Source: a virus
Virus record (IMG/VR): IMGVR_UViG_3300012964_000043
Location: 1-30,034 of that record
Direction: 5' to 3' (one strand)
Length of the DNA stretch: 30,034 nt
Every line of letters begins with the position of its first letter. Within the stretch, counting starts at the first letter, position 1. A program made the translations under genes and the position numbers. The notes beneath the pieces were generated by a model. That model was not told the DNA's origin. It saw only the letters and a list, made by a program, of their open reading frames with translations, and did no database searches. This document shows, piece after piece, positions 1 to 7,935 of the stretch.

Positions 1-1084
1 ACTCGAGCCGGTTCCTGCGCGCGATCGCCTGCCAGTAATCCGCCGCCCCGTAATACCTTACCGATACGTCGTGCAGCGTCTCGCCGTCGACGGCGACGTG
101 CGCCGGTACGTTCATGTCGGCGCCCTGCTCGACGCGGGCAAGCGTGCGGTCCAGGACGCTCAGCTCGCGCCGGATATCCGTCAACGCCATCTTGACCTTG
201 CGGAAAGCCCGCGCCGCTTTCAGGTCCTCCGCCCGCGCACTCGAGAAGGTGGGGTCGGACGAGCCGCCCTTGCCGCCCGGGCCGCGGCCGCGGTGCGGAT
301 CCTTGCTGCCGCCGCCGTATTTTTCCTCCAAGTCGGCGAAGCGTTCGAGCGTGTCGACGACGTCCTGCTTAACGTCGTTGACCGTGCCGCGGACGTACGC
401 CGCCAAGTCGGCCGGCATTTCCATGATGTCGGCGAAGACCTCGCCGATGTCGGTCATCATATCTACGATCGAGGCGACGCCGTCGACGAGGCCGGTGACG
501 GAGCCTACCAGGTTCCGCATCATCCCCTTGAACTTGTTCACGGCGCCGAGGATATTGTTCAACAGCGCCAGCAGGCCGCCCGGCTTCCACTCCGGCCAAA
601 CGCGGACCTCCGGTTTGAATTGGCTCGAGACGTCCTCGAACTCGACCAGCTCCATGTCGTACCAGAACTCGCTGAGCGAGCGGAGCCGCCAGCGGATGTC
701 GCGGACCGCGACGACCTTGTTGATCGGGCCGTATACCAGCGTGAAGACCGTGCCCTCGCGCTTCCACCGCTCGAACATCTGGTAGTCGGTGTAGGCCTCG
801 GCGCCCTTCAGCACGCCGTGCATCGCGAGCCGCTGCTCGCCCGGGCCCATGAACTGGTACATAGGCTTAACTCCCGGCGTCTCCTGGGCGACGTAGACCC
901 CCTCGCCGGCCGGCTCGAGCGCCTCCTCCGGCAGGATCTCGAACTCGTACTCGTCGCCCTCCTCAGGGATCAGGATGACGCGCGGCGCCTCGGCCTTTCT
1001 CACGTCGTCGAGGTGGGCGAGGACACTATCGCCGAGGCCTAAGAGCGACCCGACCTTGCCCAATGTCTCGGTAAGAGGGCTCAT
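1..1084 (-). CDS. Tail/baseplate protein with C-terminal LysM-like domain (partial, cut at left edge)
   Basis: I translated this from the ATG at 1084-1082; it stays open for 361 codons to the window edge, so the C-terminus is missing. It begins MSPLTETLGKVGSLLGLGD. The middle (about residues 160-250) is rich in short hydrophobic and amphipathic stretches, followed by a Gly/Lys-rich linker (about 255-275). Near the edge comes a LysM-like segment, ETLHDVSVRYYGAADYWQAI, of the type found in phage tail and baseplate hub proteins (P2 gpX and related LysM tail proteins). It starts 3 nt after the tape-measure stop, the usual place for the first baseplate or tail-tip protein of a myovirus. The assignment rests on the LysM-like segment and on synteny; the N-terminal part has no family I can name. 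Confidence 0.75.
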   Translation of the reverse strand, partial: MSPLTETLGKVGSLLGLGDSVLAHLDDVRKAEAPRVILIPEEGDEYEFEILPEEALEPAGEGVYVAQETPGVKPMYQFMGPGEQRLAMHGVLKGAEAYTDYQMFERWKREGTVFTLVYGPINKVVAVRDIRWRLRSLSEFWYDMELVEFEDVSSQFKPEVRVWPEWKPGGLLALLNNILGAVNKFKGMMRNLVGSVTGLVDGVASIVDMMTDIGEVFADIMEMPADLAAYVRGTVNDVKQDVVDTLERFADLEEKYGGGSKDPHRGRGPGGKGGSSDPTFSSARAEDLKAARAFRKVKMALTDIRRELSVLDRTLARVEQGADMNVPAHVAVDGETLHDVSVRYYGAADYWQAIARRNRLE

Positions 1085-1087
1085 CGC

Positions 1088-2872
1088 TTATGGCGACTGG
1101 CGCGCGCCGGTCCGCTTTACCTGCCTTTTGATCGCCGCGGCGATCTCCGCCGCGATCGAGTTAGCGTCTTTGGCCTGCGTCGTAATATTGATGCCGCCGC
1201 TGATATTCACGTCGCCCGCTCTCTCGACAACTTTCTTGCCGGATTCGTAAACCCCCTTGCCCGCGGCCATCGCCATCCCCGGCGTCGTACCGCCCAAGAG
1301 GTAGGCGAGCGTTTCGTGGCCCCCCAGCATTTTGGTCAATTCCTCGTGGTACGTCTTGCCGCCCCCCATCGGCAGCCCGCCCGTCGCTTTGCCGGTTGCG
1401 TACGCGGCTAGGCCCCCGACACCGGCCCACCCGGCATAGCGACCCACCTTGCCGAGGACGCCGCCCTTCTTGGCCGCCGCGCCCGCGACGCCGCCGCCCC
1501 CCATCGCCGCCGGGTTCGTCTCGTAGACCGGCGCTGCCCCGAGGCCGCCGGTGCCGGCGAGCCCTTTTATCCCTTTCGCCAAACGGTATTGCATCAACAT
1601 GCTGTACCCGGTCATCGCCGGCCCGGCCACGGACCCGGCGACGCCGCCTACCGCCATCCCCGTCCCGACCAGCGTCCGCGCCCAGTCCGGGAGCTCGTTC
1701 AGCGCGTCCATCAGCTTGGTGAGCTGGTCTACGGCGTGGTCGACTACTTTGTTGTCCTTCATCAGCGAGCCTTTAAATATCGTCCACGAGTCGGACAACC
1801 GCTCGAGCTTCGCGCCACTCGTGCCCTCCAAAGCCTTGGCCATATCCTCGGCCGACCCCTTGGAGTTTTTCATCTCCTTGGTCGTGGCTCGCAACGCGTC
1901 CTCCATCCCCCAGAGGGCCATGATCGCCCGGCTGCCCTCGTCCCCGAACGCGTCCGCGATCGCCGCTTTGGCCTTCTTGTTGTCGGCGATGTTGTCGCCG
2001 TACTTCTTGTGGAGGGCTTCGATGACGTTCGCGAACGCATAGGTCCCGTCGGCGTTTTTCTTGAACTGGAGGTTGAGCTTATCCTCGGCCTCCAGCAGTT
2101 GCCGATGCGTCGCCATCAGCGCCGTGCCGGCCATCTCCGCTTCGAGCCCCTGCTTGGACAACAACCCCAGGGTCGCGACGCCTTCCTCGAGGGACATTGC
2201 CCAGGTCTTCATCGGCGCGATCGCGTACCGCATACCGAGCGCGAGCGCCGGCCCCGTCTCCGGCGATATCTGCGTAATACGCGCAAACATGTCCGCGACG
2301 TACTTGATCTTGTCACCCTCCGTCTTCCCTGGGAGGTTCTTCCCGAAGTTCGAATACGCCATGCCTACCGCCTTGGCGGTATCCTCGGCGTTGCCGCGCA
2401 TGGCCGTATTCGCCCACAGGATGGTGTCGGCCGACTCCTCGAACGTGTCGACGTCGATGCCGATCGATGCCATCCGATACCACGCGTTGCTCACGTCCTC
2501 GGCGGTCCCGCGGTGCTCGATCGTAAGCCGCTCGAGCGTTTTCCTCACGCGCGGCTCCATCCGTACCCACTCGGCGTTCGTGGACGCGGCCGCTAAGCCG
2601 ACGGTCCCGACGGCTTCCTCGATCTGCTTGTTGGCGTCGACGAGTTTCACCGAAAGTATCGACAGGCCGGCGCCGGCGGCGGTGATGCCGGCGCCAATCT
2701 TCATGCCGCGGGAATACCGCTCAAGCTGCCGGAGTTGCCCCTGAAGACCAGCGAGCTTTGCTTTGGCCACGTCCGTGTCGGCCTTCACGCGGCCCATCTC
2801 GGCTTTGAGGAGGTTTTTGGCCTCCAGTACCACGCCGAGTTGGAACCCGCGCGTTCCGCCGAACCCGAACAT
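1088..2872 (-). CDS. Phage tail tape measure protein
   Basis: The protein is 594 aa. Its N-terminus is a coiled-coil-like helix (about residues 15-55, with LAGLQGQLRQLERYSRGMK), followed by a Gly/Ala-rich hydrophobic stretch. A region typical of the TIGR01760/PhageMin_Tail core follows (about 75-350), with EESADTILWANTAMRGNAED and later DAFGDEGSRAIMALWGMEDA. The C-terminal third is Gly/Ala-rich and ends in helices. Tape measures set tail length and occupy the tube lumen before DNA ejection. At roughly 0.15 nm per residue, the family rule of thumb, this predicts a tail near 90 nm, short to average for a myovirus. The ATG at 2872 overlaps the TGA of the frameshifted chaperone frame as TGATG, so translation is probably coupled. 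No lysozyme or peptidase domain is seen. Confidence 0.93.
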   Translation of the reverse strand: MFGFGGTRGFQLGVVLEAKNLLKAEMGRVKADTDVAKAKLAGLQGQLRQLERYSRGMKIGAGITAAGAGLSILSVKLVDANKQIEEAVGTVGLAAASTNAEWVRMEPRVRKTLERLTIEHRGTAEDVSNAWYRMASIGIDVDTFEESADTILWANTAMRGNAEDTAKAVGMAYSNFGKNLPGKTEGDKIKYVADMFARITQISPETGPALALGMRYAIAPMKTWAMSLEEGVATLGLLSKQGLEAEMAGTALMATHRQLLEAEDKLNLQFKKNADGTYAFANVIEALHKKYGDNIADNKKAKAAIADAFGDEGSRAIMALWGMEDALRATTKEMKNSKGSAEDMAKALEGTSGAKLERLSDSWTIFKGSLMKDNKVVDHAVDQLTKLMDALNELPDWARTLVGTGMAVGGVAGSVAGPAMTGYSMLMQYRLAKGIKGLAGTGGLGAAPVYETNPAAMGGGGVAGAAAKKGGVLGKVGRYAGWAGVGGLAAYATGKATGGLPMGGGKTYHEELTKMLGGHETLAYLLGGTTPGMAMAAGKGVYESGKKVVERAGDVNISGGINITTQAKDANSIAAEIAAAIKRQVKRTGARQSP

Positions 2873-3305
2873 CAGCCGCCTTTCTCCATGTCGTTAACGA
2901 TGTCGCACCACCCGATTAGCTCTACCGGGGTCATTTTCATTATCACGTCGTACGAGAACCCGAACCGAATCAGCTTGGCGACGACTCGGTTGCGGGGGTC
3001 TCGAAAAAACTTTCGATCTCCGCCCGCAGTTTAGGCGTCAGCGAGTTCAGGGTATTCCAGAAACGCAAGAGGTACGCGCCGTCCTGGCTTGCTAAGCCGA
3101 TGAGCTCGTCTCCCTTAAGGGGGCCCCTCTTCTCGCCGAGCTGGACGATCGTCCGCCCGATAAGGGCCCACGGCCGGAGCGCCTCCTTGGCGCCCTCCTG
3201 CGAGAACTCGTCGTCGTTGACGACTTCGTCCATCAGCGCCGAACGCCGCATCACGACTTTTTGCTTCGACACCGGTAGCGTGAACTCGAACCGTTCCGCA
3301 TCCAT
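2872..3305 (-). CDS. Tail assembly chaperone, -1 frameshifted long form (G-T type)
   Basis: The first 101 codons are shared with the short chaperone. At codons 100-101 the zero frame reads T TTT TTC, a canonical X XXY YYZ slippery heptamer at 3009-3003. A -1 slip continues in a frame open for 43 more codons, starting RDPRNRVVAKLIRFGFSYDV and ending NDMEKGG, then TGA at 2874-2872. The product would be 144 aa. The stop overlaps the tape-measure ATG by one base. This is the arrangement known from lambda G/GT and from Mu-like and P2-like tail chaperones. The extension is seen in the sequence; that it is used is inferred from family behaviour. Confidence 0.82.
2970..3305 (-). CDS. Tail assembly chaperone, unshifted form (gpE/Mu gp41-like)
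   Basis: This 111-aa protein begins MDAERFEFTLPVSKQKVVMR, then has a helical region including EALRPWALIGRTIVQLGEK. Size, composition and position between tail tube and tape measure match the short tail-assembly chaperone of Mu- and P2-like phages, which coats the tape measure during tail assembly and is absent from the virion. A GAGG Shine-Dalgarno precedes the ATG at 3305 by 6 nt. The normal frame stops at 2970-2972, 97 nt before the tape measure. That gap is filled by a -1 frame extension, listed separately. The family name is by position and pattern, since these proteins diverge quickly. Confidence 0.82.
   Translation of the reverse strand: MDAERFEFTLPVSKQKVVMRRSALMDEVVNDDEFSQEGAKEALRPWALIGRTIVQLGEKRGPLKGDELIGLASQDGAYLLRFWNTLNSLTPKLRAEIESFFETPATESSPS
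3003..3009 (-). promoter_or_regulatory. Programmed -1 ribosomal frameshift site (U UUU UUC)
   Basis: Read on the minus strand the heptamer is TTTTTTC, in the correct register (T TTT TTC) for tandem slippage of the P- and A-site tRNAs. It lies 11 codons before the zero-frame stop. The -1 frame is open from here to the start codon of the tape measure. I did not establish a downstream stimulatory hairpin by eye. Confidence 0.82.
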
Positions 3306-3328
3306 GTTTTACCTCGCCTTTCCGCCCT

Positions 3329-3363
3329 GGGCCGAAAAAGGCCCGTAGGCGCGTCGTCGCGCC
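3329..3363 (-). repeat. Two tandem hairpins between tail tube and chaperone genes
   Basis: The 166-base gap between the tube stop and the chaperone start holds two perfect small stem-loops. Bases 3348-3363 form GGCGCG/CGCGCC arms around a 4-nt loop. Bases 3329-3333 pair with 3340-3344 (GGGCC/GGCCC) around a loop that is TTTTTC on the transcribed strand. The rest of the gap is very GC-rich with no open frame of note. No U-tract follows, so this is more likely mRNA processing, stability or expression tuning after the abundant tube gene than a classical terminator. Confidence 0.4.
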
Positions 3364-3471
3364 GGGACGTATTCGCGGTCGCCCGGGGCCCCACGCGCGG
3401 CGTTTAACCGTGGGCTATCGTGGGCCGGCGTGTTTCAAGCGCGGGCCGGCGCGGCGCCCGGGCGTTCGCCG

Positions 3472-3912
3472 CTATTTGACTTCGTTCTCCCACTTCTCGC
3501 CGACCCAGTCGACGGACTGCTCGACGAGCTCGCCCTCGCGAATGCGCTCCTCGATCTTGGTGAAGAGCACGTCGCCGTAGGTATCGGTGCCCTTCGTGCC
3601 GTCGAGGAAGTTCTTCGTGACGGTCAGTATGTACCGCGGCGATTCCTCGGGGCTTTTGCCGCGCTGGATCTGGTACTGGCCCCAGATCATCCGCGCGAGG
3701 TTCTCGTCGAACTTGCCCTGCGAAAGGCTGCCGCTGAATTTCCGCGTGCCCTCGACGTACATCGGCACTTCTTCGCCGATGCCGAGGTACTCCTTAGCGT
3801 CGACCTCGCGCGTGTGGGAGAATTCGTTGAACAGGCCCACGTCCTCAGGACCGTACGGCCCCTGGACTTTGACCTTAACGTGCTTACTGCGTATCGGCTT
3901 CTTCTGCGGCAT
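3472..3912 (-). CDS. Phage tail tube protein
   Basis: The protein is 146 aa, beginning MPQKKPIRSKHVKVKVQGPY, and is rich in beta-strand-like alternation (for example RKFSGSLSQGKF). It lies directly downstream of the tail sheath and upstream of the tail chaperone and tape measure, the conserved order in contractile tails. Tail tube proteins polymerise as stacked hexamers inside the sheath and form the DNA channel. The GGAG Shine-Dalgarno is 4 nt from the ATG at 3912. The length is typical of myoviral tubes (about 120-190 aa). The call rests mainly on position and fold-like pattern. Confidence 0.82.
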   Translation of the reverse strand: MPQKKPIRSKHVKVKVQGPYGPEDVGLFNEFSHTREVDAKEYLGIGEEVPMYVEGTRKFSGSLSQGKFDENLARMIWGQYQIQRGKSPEESPRYILTVTKNFLDGTKGTDTYGDVLFTKIEERIREGELVEQSVDWVGEKWENEVK

Positions 3913-3970
3913 CTATCTCCACCTGCCTTGGCAAAAGAGAGGGTAGGGAGCGGGAGTCCCGCCCCCGTCG

Positions 3971-5449
3971 CTAGCTTATCGTTACCTCGCCGGTCGTGAG
4001 CAGCTTCTCGACCTCGAAGATGACGAAGTCCGCCGGCTCCTGGAACTTGATCCCGAGTTTTCCCTTGCACTTACTCTGGTTGATGACGTCCTCGGGGTTC
4101 GTCTCCTCGTCGCACTTAAACCAGTAGTCGTAGACCTCGCGCTCCCTCTTCATCGGGTCAAGCAACGAGGCCACCGACTTCCGGAGCGGCGACCACAGGT
4201 CTTCCTCGTTGTTGTTCTCGGAGATGGCCCACTGCGTGCCTTCGTAGATTGACTCCTCGATCTGGTCGGCCTTACGCCGGTGGGCGCCCTGTTGCCAGCG
4301 CGTGTCGGTCGTGAGAGCGTGGTCGCAGCGGAACCGGTATCCGCGGCCGCGGACCTTCGTGATCGAGGTGATCTGGTTGGCGAAGAGGTCGCCGACCTCG
4401 GCCCGTGTTAGGTCGCGTTCGAGGCCGACGATCCCCTGGACTTCCTTGTTCGAGAGCGACTTATGCGCCGGGATCACCGACAGCCGCCCCGCCGCGAACG
4501 CCGCCGGCGCGATCGTCACGTTTTCGCCCGCCCAGGCGTCGAAGATCGTGACCCAGGGGTAGTAGAGCCGCGCCCGCGCGCTGTTGTAGTTCAGCCGGGT
4601 CGACTTCACGGCGTTGGGCGACTGGTTCTTCGCCGGGTTAAGGCCGACGATCCGGTCGCCGAGCAGTTCGGCGTGTTCGATCAGCCCGCCATTGAGCGTT
4701 TGGAGATCCGAGTCGCCCTCGAGGCCGGAGCCGGCGATCACGATCGAGACCTCGTCTACCGTCTCCATCAGCTTCAGGCCTGTTCGCGCCCCCGTCTGGC
4801 CGTCCACGGTCCCGATGTAGCCCGCCGGTGTAACGGCCGTGCCGTCGTTGCCGTCCGCGAAGTTGGTCTTCGCGAGTGGCTTCGGGTTCGTCGTCGGCGT
4901 GCCGACCGCTGTCGCGGTAACGCCGAGCTGCGAGTTCTTGTTGACGTACGAGACGAGGTAGTTGCTCGCGGTCGTGTCGGCCATCTGCACCGCCTTATGC
5001 TGCTCGACGGTGTTGCCGAAGTAGAAGACGACGTTCACGGTCCCGCTCGCCACCGTGCTATCGCCGATCTCGACGGCGAACGCGTCGCCCAGCACGCCCT
5101 CGTACGGCGCATCGAACGTCACGACGTCGACCGCGGTGGCGTCCTCGCACGTGATCGACGCCTTGGCTGCGCCCGAGCCGACGACGCGGATGATCCGGAA
5201 CGCGCGGGCACCCTGCTTCAGCATCGCCAGCAGCGCGAACGGCCCCCTGTGGTTGGCGTCGGGCTCGCCGAACGTCTTGACGGCTGCGGTCAGGTCGCCG
5301 ACCGTCGTAGACTCGTTCACAGGCCCCCAGGGGAACGCGTCGACGACGCCGACGATCCCCGTCGGCACCGCCTTGATCACCCGCGGCCCTGTCTCGATCT
5401 CCCAGATGTAGATATCGGGGACGTCGAGGTAGGTGGATCGATTTATCAT
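3971..5449 (-). CDS. Contractile tail sheath protein
   Basis: The 492-aa protein starts with a sheath-like N-terminus, including PDIYIWEIETGPRVIKAVPT and the typical GIVGVVDAFPWGPVNE segment. A long variable middle domain follows. The C-terminal region has a conserved YPWVTIFDAW-type motif, then AHKSLSNKEVQGIVGLE and an RGYRFRCDHALTTDTRW stretch characteristic of the sheath C-terminal domain (PF04984 family). Sheath subunits surround the tube and contract on infection, which makes this phage a myovirus. An AGGAGG Shine-Dalgarno lies 9 nt before the ATG at 5449. The length matches Mu- and P2-type sheaths. Confidence 0.94.
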   Translation of the reverse strand: MINRSTYLDVPDIYIWEIETGPRVIKAVPTGIVGVVDAFPWGPVNESTTVGDLTAAVKTFGEPDANHRGPFALLAMLKQGARAFRIIRVVGSGAAKASITCEDATAVDVVTFDAPYEGVLGDAFAVEIGDSTVASGTVNVVFYFGNTVEQHKAVQMADTTASNYLVSYVNKNSQLGVTATAVGTPTTNPKPLAKTNFADGNDGTAVTPAGYIGTVDGQTGARTGLKLMETVDEVSIVIAGSGLEGDSDLQTLNGGLIEHAELLGDRIVGLNPAKNQSPNAVKSTRLNYNSARARLYYPWVTIFDAWAGENVTIAPAAFAAGRLSVIPAHKSLSNKEVQGIVGLERDLTRAEVGDLFANQITSITKVRGRGYRFRCDHALTTDTRWQQGAHRRKADQIEESIYEGTQWAISENNNEEDLWSPLRKSVASLLDPMKREREVYDYWFKCDEETNPEDVINQSKCKGKLGIKFQEPADFVIFEVEKLLTTGEVTIS

Positions 5450-5454
5450 CTCGG

Positions 5455-6033
5455 CTAGCCTCCTTGGTCGTAATCCTCGAGCGTGATCTCAACGCCCGCA
5501 GAAGGTTTCAGGGTGGTGACTTCCTCAATGTCCTGTCCCTCGACGGTCAGCGTCAGCGCGTAAACGAAGAAGTCTCCTTCCGGCTCGACGTTCTTTCCCG
5601 CGACGGACAGGATCCAAATATCGTTCCCGGTCGTCGTGTCGCCCGCGACGCAGGGGATGATCTCGTTGTCTTCGAAGTAGCGCTCAAGGCACCTAGCCAG
5701 TAACCGCTTCCAGCGGCGCCGGCGCGCGTAGACGCGGCACTCCACCGTAAAGACCCGCTTGTCGACGACGACCAGGTCGGCGTTCGACGTCGAATCCGCG
5801 GTCCGCGAGTAAAGCTCGCCCTCGACGAACCGAGGGCTCGGCTCGTCGCCGACGATCTCCAGCGCGATCGCCGCGGACGTATCACCCTCCTCGACGCGTT
5901 CGACGTACCGCGAATCAGGGTCCTCGACGTGGACGTCGGCCTCGGTCAGGAACTCGAACTCCGGGACGACGTCCTCAAGGATCCGCGTCCGCAGCGTCAG
6001 CAACAACTCTTCCTGGTAGTCAACGGCCGGCAC
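5455..6033 (-). CDS. Putative tail terminator/completion protein
   Basis: The protein is 192 aa and begins MPAVDYQEELLLTLRTRILE. It carries an acidic segment, then an Arg-rich helix (VYARRRRWKRLLARCLERYF), then a beta-rich C-terminus (FFVYALTLTVEGQDIEEVTT). I do not recognise a named family. The position immediately before the tail sheath and after a gp10-like protein is where tail terminators (such as Mu gp37 or lambda U analogues) are encoded, and the alternating helix/strand pattern is compatible. It abuts the upstream gene with no spacer and precedes the sheath by 5 nt. Confidence 0.55.
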   Translation of the reverse strand: MPAVDYQEELLLTLRTRILEDVVPEFEFLTEADVHVEDPDSRYVERVEEGDTSAAIALEIVGDEPSPRFVEGELYSRTADSTSNADLVVVDKRVFTVECRVYARRRRWKRLLARCLERYFEDNEIIPCVAGDTTTGNDIWILSVAGKNVEPEGDFFVYALTLTVEGQDIEEVTTLKPSAGVEITLEDYDQGG

Positions 6034-6477
6034 TTACGCCCCCTGGACCGTTCGCTCGAACGCCTTCATCCAGTTGTCTATACACTTTTTCTTCGCTCGC
6101 TCGAGCGCATCGCGGACGAAGTGAAAACGCTTCTCGTGGAACTGCGGCACGTTGAACCCCTTCGCGTACCGCTTGATCCCGACGACCGCCGCGAGCAGCC
6201 CGATCATCCGGTACTCGAACGCGCCGACGAGCTGGCCGCTCCAGATGAGGGCCTTGGTCTTGCCGCGCTTCTTTTTCCGCCATCGCGTCGCAGCCTTCAG
6301 CTTCGAGAACTTGACCTCGCCCTTCTGCTGGAGTATCTGCTTCTTCATCTCGCCTACCGCGTACTCGGCGTTCTGCCGCGTCGCCCGGGCCATGTTTCGT
6401 TCGAGGCGGTCCGAAAACGTCGCGACCTCGCGCTCGAACTTGTCCCAGTCGCCGTAGAAGCCTGGTCGGTTAACCAT
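6034..6477 (-). CDS. HK97 gp10-like / Mu gpG-like head-tail morphogenesis protein
   Basis: The protein is 147 aa from the ATG at 6477 (MVNRPGFYGDWDKFERE...). It contains a helical N-terminus (VATFSDRLERNMARATRQNA), a basic middle (ATRWRKKKRGKTKALIWSG) and the motif LIWSGQLVGAFEYRM, which resembles the 'TG-L-S' core of minor tail-completion proteins of the HK97 gp10 and Mu virion-morphogenesis type. A longer frame to 6549 exists but would bury 80 nt of the upstream methyltransferase; the 6477 start overlaps it by only 8 nt. The protein likely joins the tail to the head connector. Confidence 0.62.
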   Translation of the reverse strand: MVNRPGFYGDWDKFEREVATFSDRLERNMARATRQNAEYAVGEMKKQILQQKGEVKFSKLKAATRWRKKKRGKTKALIWSGQLVGAFEYRMIGLLAAVVGIKRYAKGFNVPQFHEKRFHFVRDALERAKKKCIDNWMKAFERTVQGA

Positions 6478-7216
6478 CGCTTTGCGCCGGCGCCACAGGT
6501 TTCCGCGCCCACGTCCAGAAGTCGTCGCTCTCAGCGCCGCCGTCGACAACTTTTAAGCCGGCTTTCTCCGCCAGCACACGGATAGTGTTTTCGTCGAAGA
6601 ACGTGATATGTTCCGCGGCGTTCATCGGGTCGAAATGTATCCAGCCCGGGCCGTGGACGTCCGGCCGCCACGCCCGGACGTTGGGTTGGTAGTTGAACCA
6701 TAGCCCGTCGGGCGTAAGCATCTTCGCGATCTTCTTTACCGCCGCCACCGGGTCGACGATGTGCTCCAGGACGTGGAACGTAACGACGTAGTCGAACCGC
6801 CCGGGCGGCGGCGGCACCCGCATCTCCTCGAACGGCATGACCTTTACGTCCAGACCTTCGCAGTAAGCCGCTAATGCCTGACCCACCTCGACGCCCCGCA
6901 CTGTAAAGCCCAACTCGGCCAGCCGGCGCAGGAGATGACCGTTACCGCACCCGACCTCGAATAGGCGGCCGCGCGCTTTCCCGCCGAAGAACCGATCGGC
7001 GTAGCTCCGGATGAGCTTCACCAACTCCGGCTTTTCGTACCCCTTGGCGTAATCCTCGTCGTAGATCGAGAAGATCTTGTCGTCGTCGTAGTACTCTTTG
7101 CCGTATACGAGGCCGCATACGCATTCGTAGAGGTCGTAACCCTTTGCGGTCGTAACGAAATGCCTAACCGCGTCGGCTGGCGCCCCGCACAACGGGCATT
7201 CTTCCCGCTTACGCAT
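6470..7216 (-). CDS. Class I SAM-dependent methyltransferase with N-terminal zinc motif (sugar/glycan type)
   Basis: The protein is 248 aa. The N-terminus has a Cys cluster (CPLC at 7-10, CVC at 32-34). A Rossmann methyltransferase follows, with motif I FEVGCGNGHLL (86-96), an acidic residue after strand 2 (GVEVG), HVLEHIVDP (about 150-158) and a late EHITFFDENTIRVLAEKAG. This is the pattern of Methyltransf_23-type enzymes in polysaccharide and sugar-tailoring clusters. There is no DPPY/NPPY or PC motif, so it is not a DNA methylase. AAGGAG lies 7 nt upstream of the ATG. It sits inside the head-tail gene block with three other glycan-type genes. Confidence 0.85.
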   Translation of the reverse strand: MRKREECPLCGAPADAVRHFVTTAKGYDLYECVCGLVYGKEYYDDDKIFSIYDEDYAKGYEKPELVKLIRSYADRFFGGKARGRLFEVGCGNGHLLRRLAELGFTVRGVEVGQALAAYCEGLDVKVMPFEEMRVPPPPGRFDYVVTFHVLEHIVDPVAAVKKIAKMLTPDGLWFNYQPNVRAWRPDVHGPGWIHFDPMNAAEHITFFDENTIRVLAEKAGLKVVDGGAESDDFWTWARKPVAPAQSDG

Positions 7217-7233
7217 TAAGTTCTCCTTTCACC

Positions 7234-7935
7234 TCAAGCACACCTTTTCCGCATCGACTCGTTTACACCGACGTGGAAGGCAAACGGTTCCGCCAAAGCG
7301 AAGACGAGGTGGTCTTTCTTTTTTAATACCTCCTCGTAATACCAATCTTCGGCGCCGCAGTCGCAATAACGCAAATCCGGCAAACCGTAACGATTGAAAA
7401 AGTCGGGCCGGAATACCCAAACGGCAGCGCCGAGATTCCGTTTCACCAAAACGCGAACGTCGCCCGCGAGCAAAACCTCTTCCGTCACAGGATGGTTAGT
7501 ATCGTGAATTGGCGATGCCACAGCCACGCGCCCCGGCCATCGCTGCTCCGCGAGCTCGAGCGCGCGCCGCGACTCTGCCAACCAGCCAGGGCGCAGATCT
7601 AAGTCGTTGTCGACGATGGCCACGAGGTCCGCGCCGCGCCGGAAGCTTTCGAGCTCGAGCAGCTTTGCAAACTGCGCCAGCATCACCGCTTTGCCCCACG
7701 GATAACCGCCCGTAGTCCGCTCCGTGTTGACCGCCAGGAACGCCAGCTTGCCCCTCTGGCGAAGGCTCTCGTAAAGGTCCCAGAGCCGGCCGGCGTCGAC
7801 GCCGTCGGACCGATCATCGAAGATGCAGAGGTCGACCGGTTCGCCGGCCCGGTGAATTATCCCGGCGATCGTCGCCGCGGTGTAGTTGAAGCGGCCGCGG
7901 ACCGACAGAAATACCTTTGCGCGAGGTTCCGTCAC
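7234..7935 (-). CDS. GT-A type (family 2-like) glycosyltransferase
   Basis: From the GTG at 7935 the protein is 233 aa, opening VTEPRAKVFLSVRGRFNYTA. It shows an early CIFDDRSDG strand-turn, a DxD-like metal/nucleotide-sugar motif in VAIVDNDLDLRPGW, and a late acidic motif CGAEDWYYEEVLKKKDH resembling the acceptor-side ED of GT-A enzymes. It probably transfers a sugar from a nucleotide-sugar donor. The GTG forms a GTGA overlap with the TGA of the upstream methyltransferase (7934-7932); the longer ATG at 7968 would add 11 Arg/Gly-rich residues and a 37-nt overlap. It is part of the four-gene cassette; the acceptor is unknown. Confidence 0.78.
   Translation of the reverse strand: MTEPRAKVFLSVRGRFNYTAATIAGIIHRAGEPVDLCIFDDRSDGVDAGRLWDLYESLRQRGKLAFLAVNTERTTGGYPWGKAVMLAQFAKLLELESFRRGADLVAIVDNDLDLRPGWLAESRRALELAEQRWPGRVAVASPIHDTNHPVTEEVLLAGDVRVLVKRNLGAAVWVFRPDFFNRYGLPDLRYCDCGAEDWYYEEVLKKKDHLVFALAEPFAFHVGVNESMRKRCA

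Noticed and set aside
71-1042. Long open frame on the plus strand (323 codons)
   Set aside because: It is antisense to the LysM-tailed tail protein, which has clear family features and a start coupled to the tape measure; GC-rich DNA leaves such frames open by chance.
4463-5458. Plus-strand frame of 331 codons
   Set aside because: Antisense of the tail sheath; composition is typical of a GC-rich shadow frame.
6478-6549. Upstream extension of the gp10-like gene
   Set aside because: It would encode an Arg/Thr-rich leader and bury 80 nt of the methyltransferase; the ATG at 6477 is more natural.
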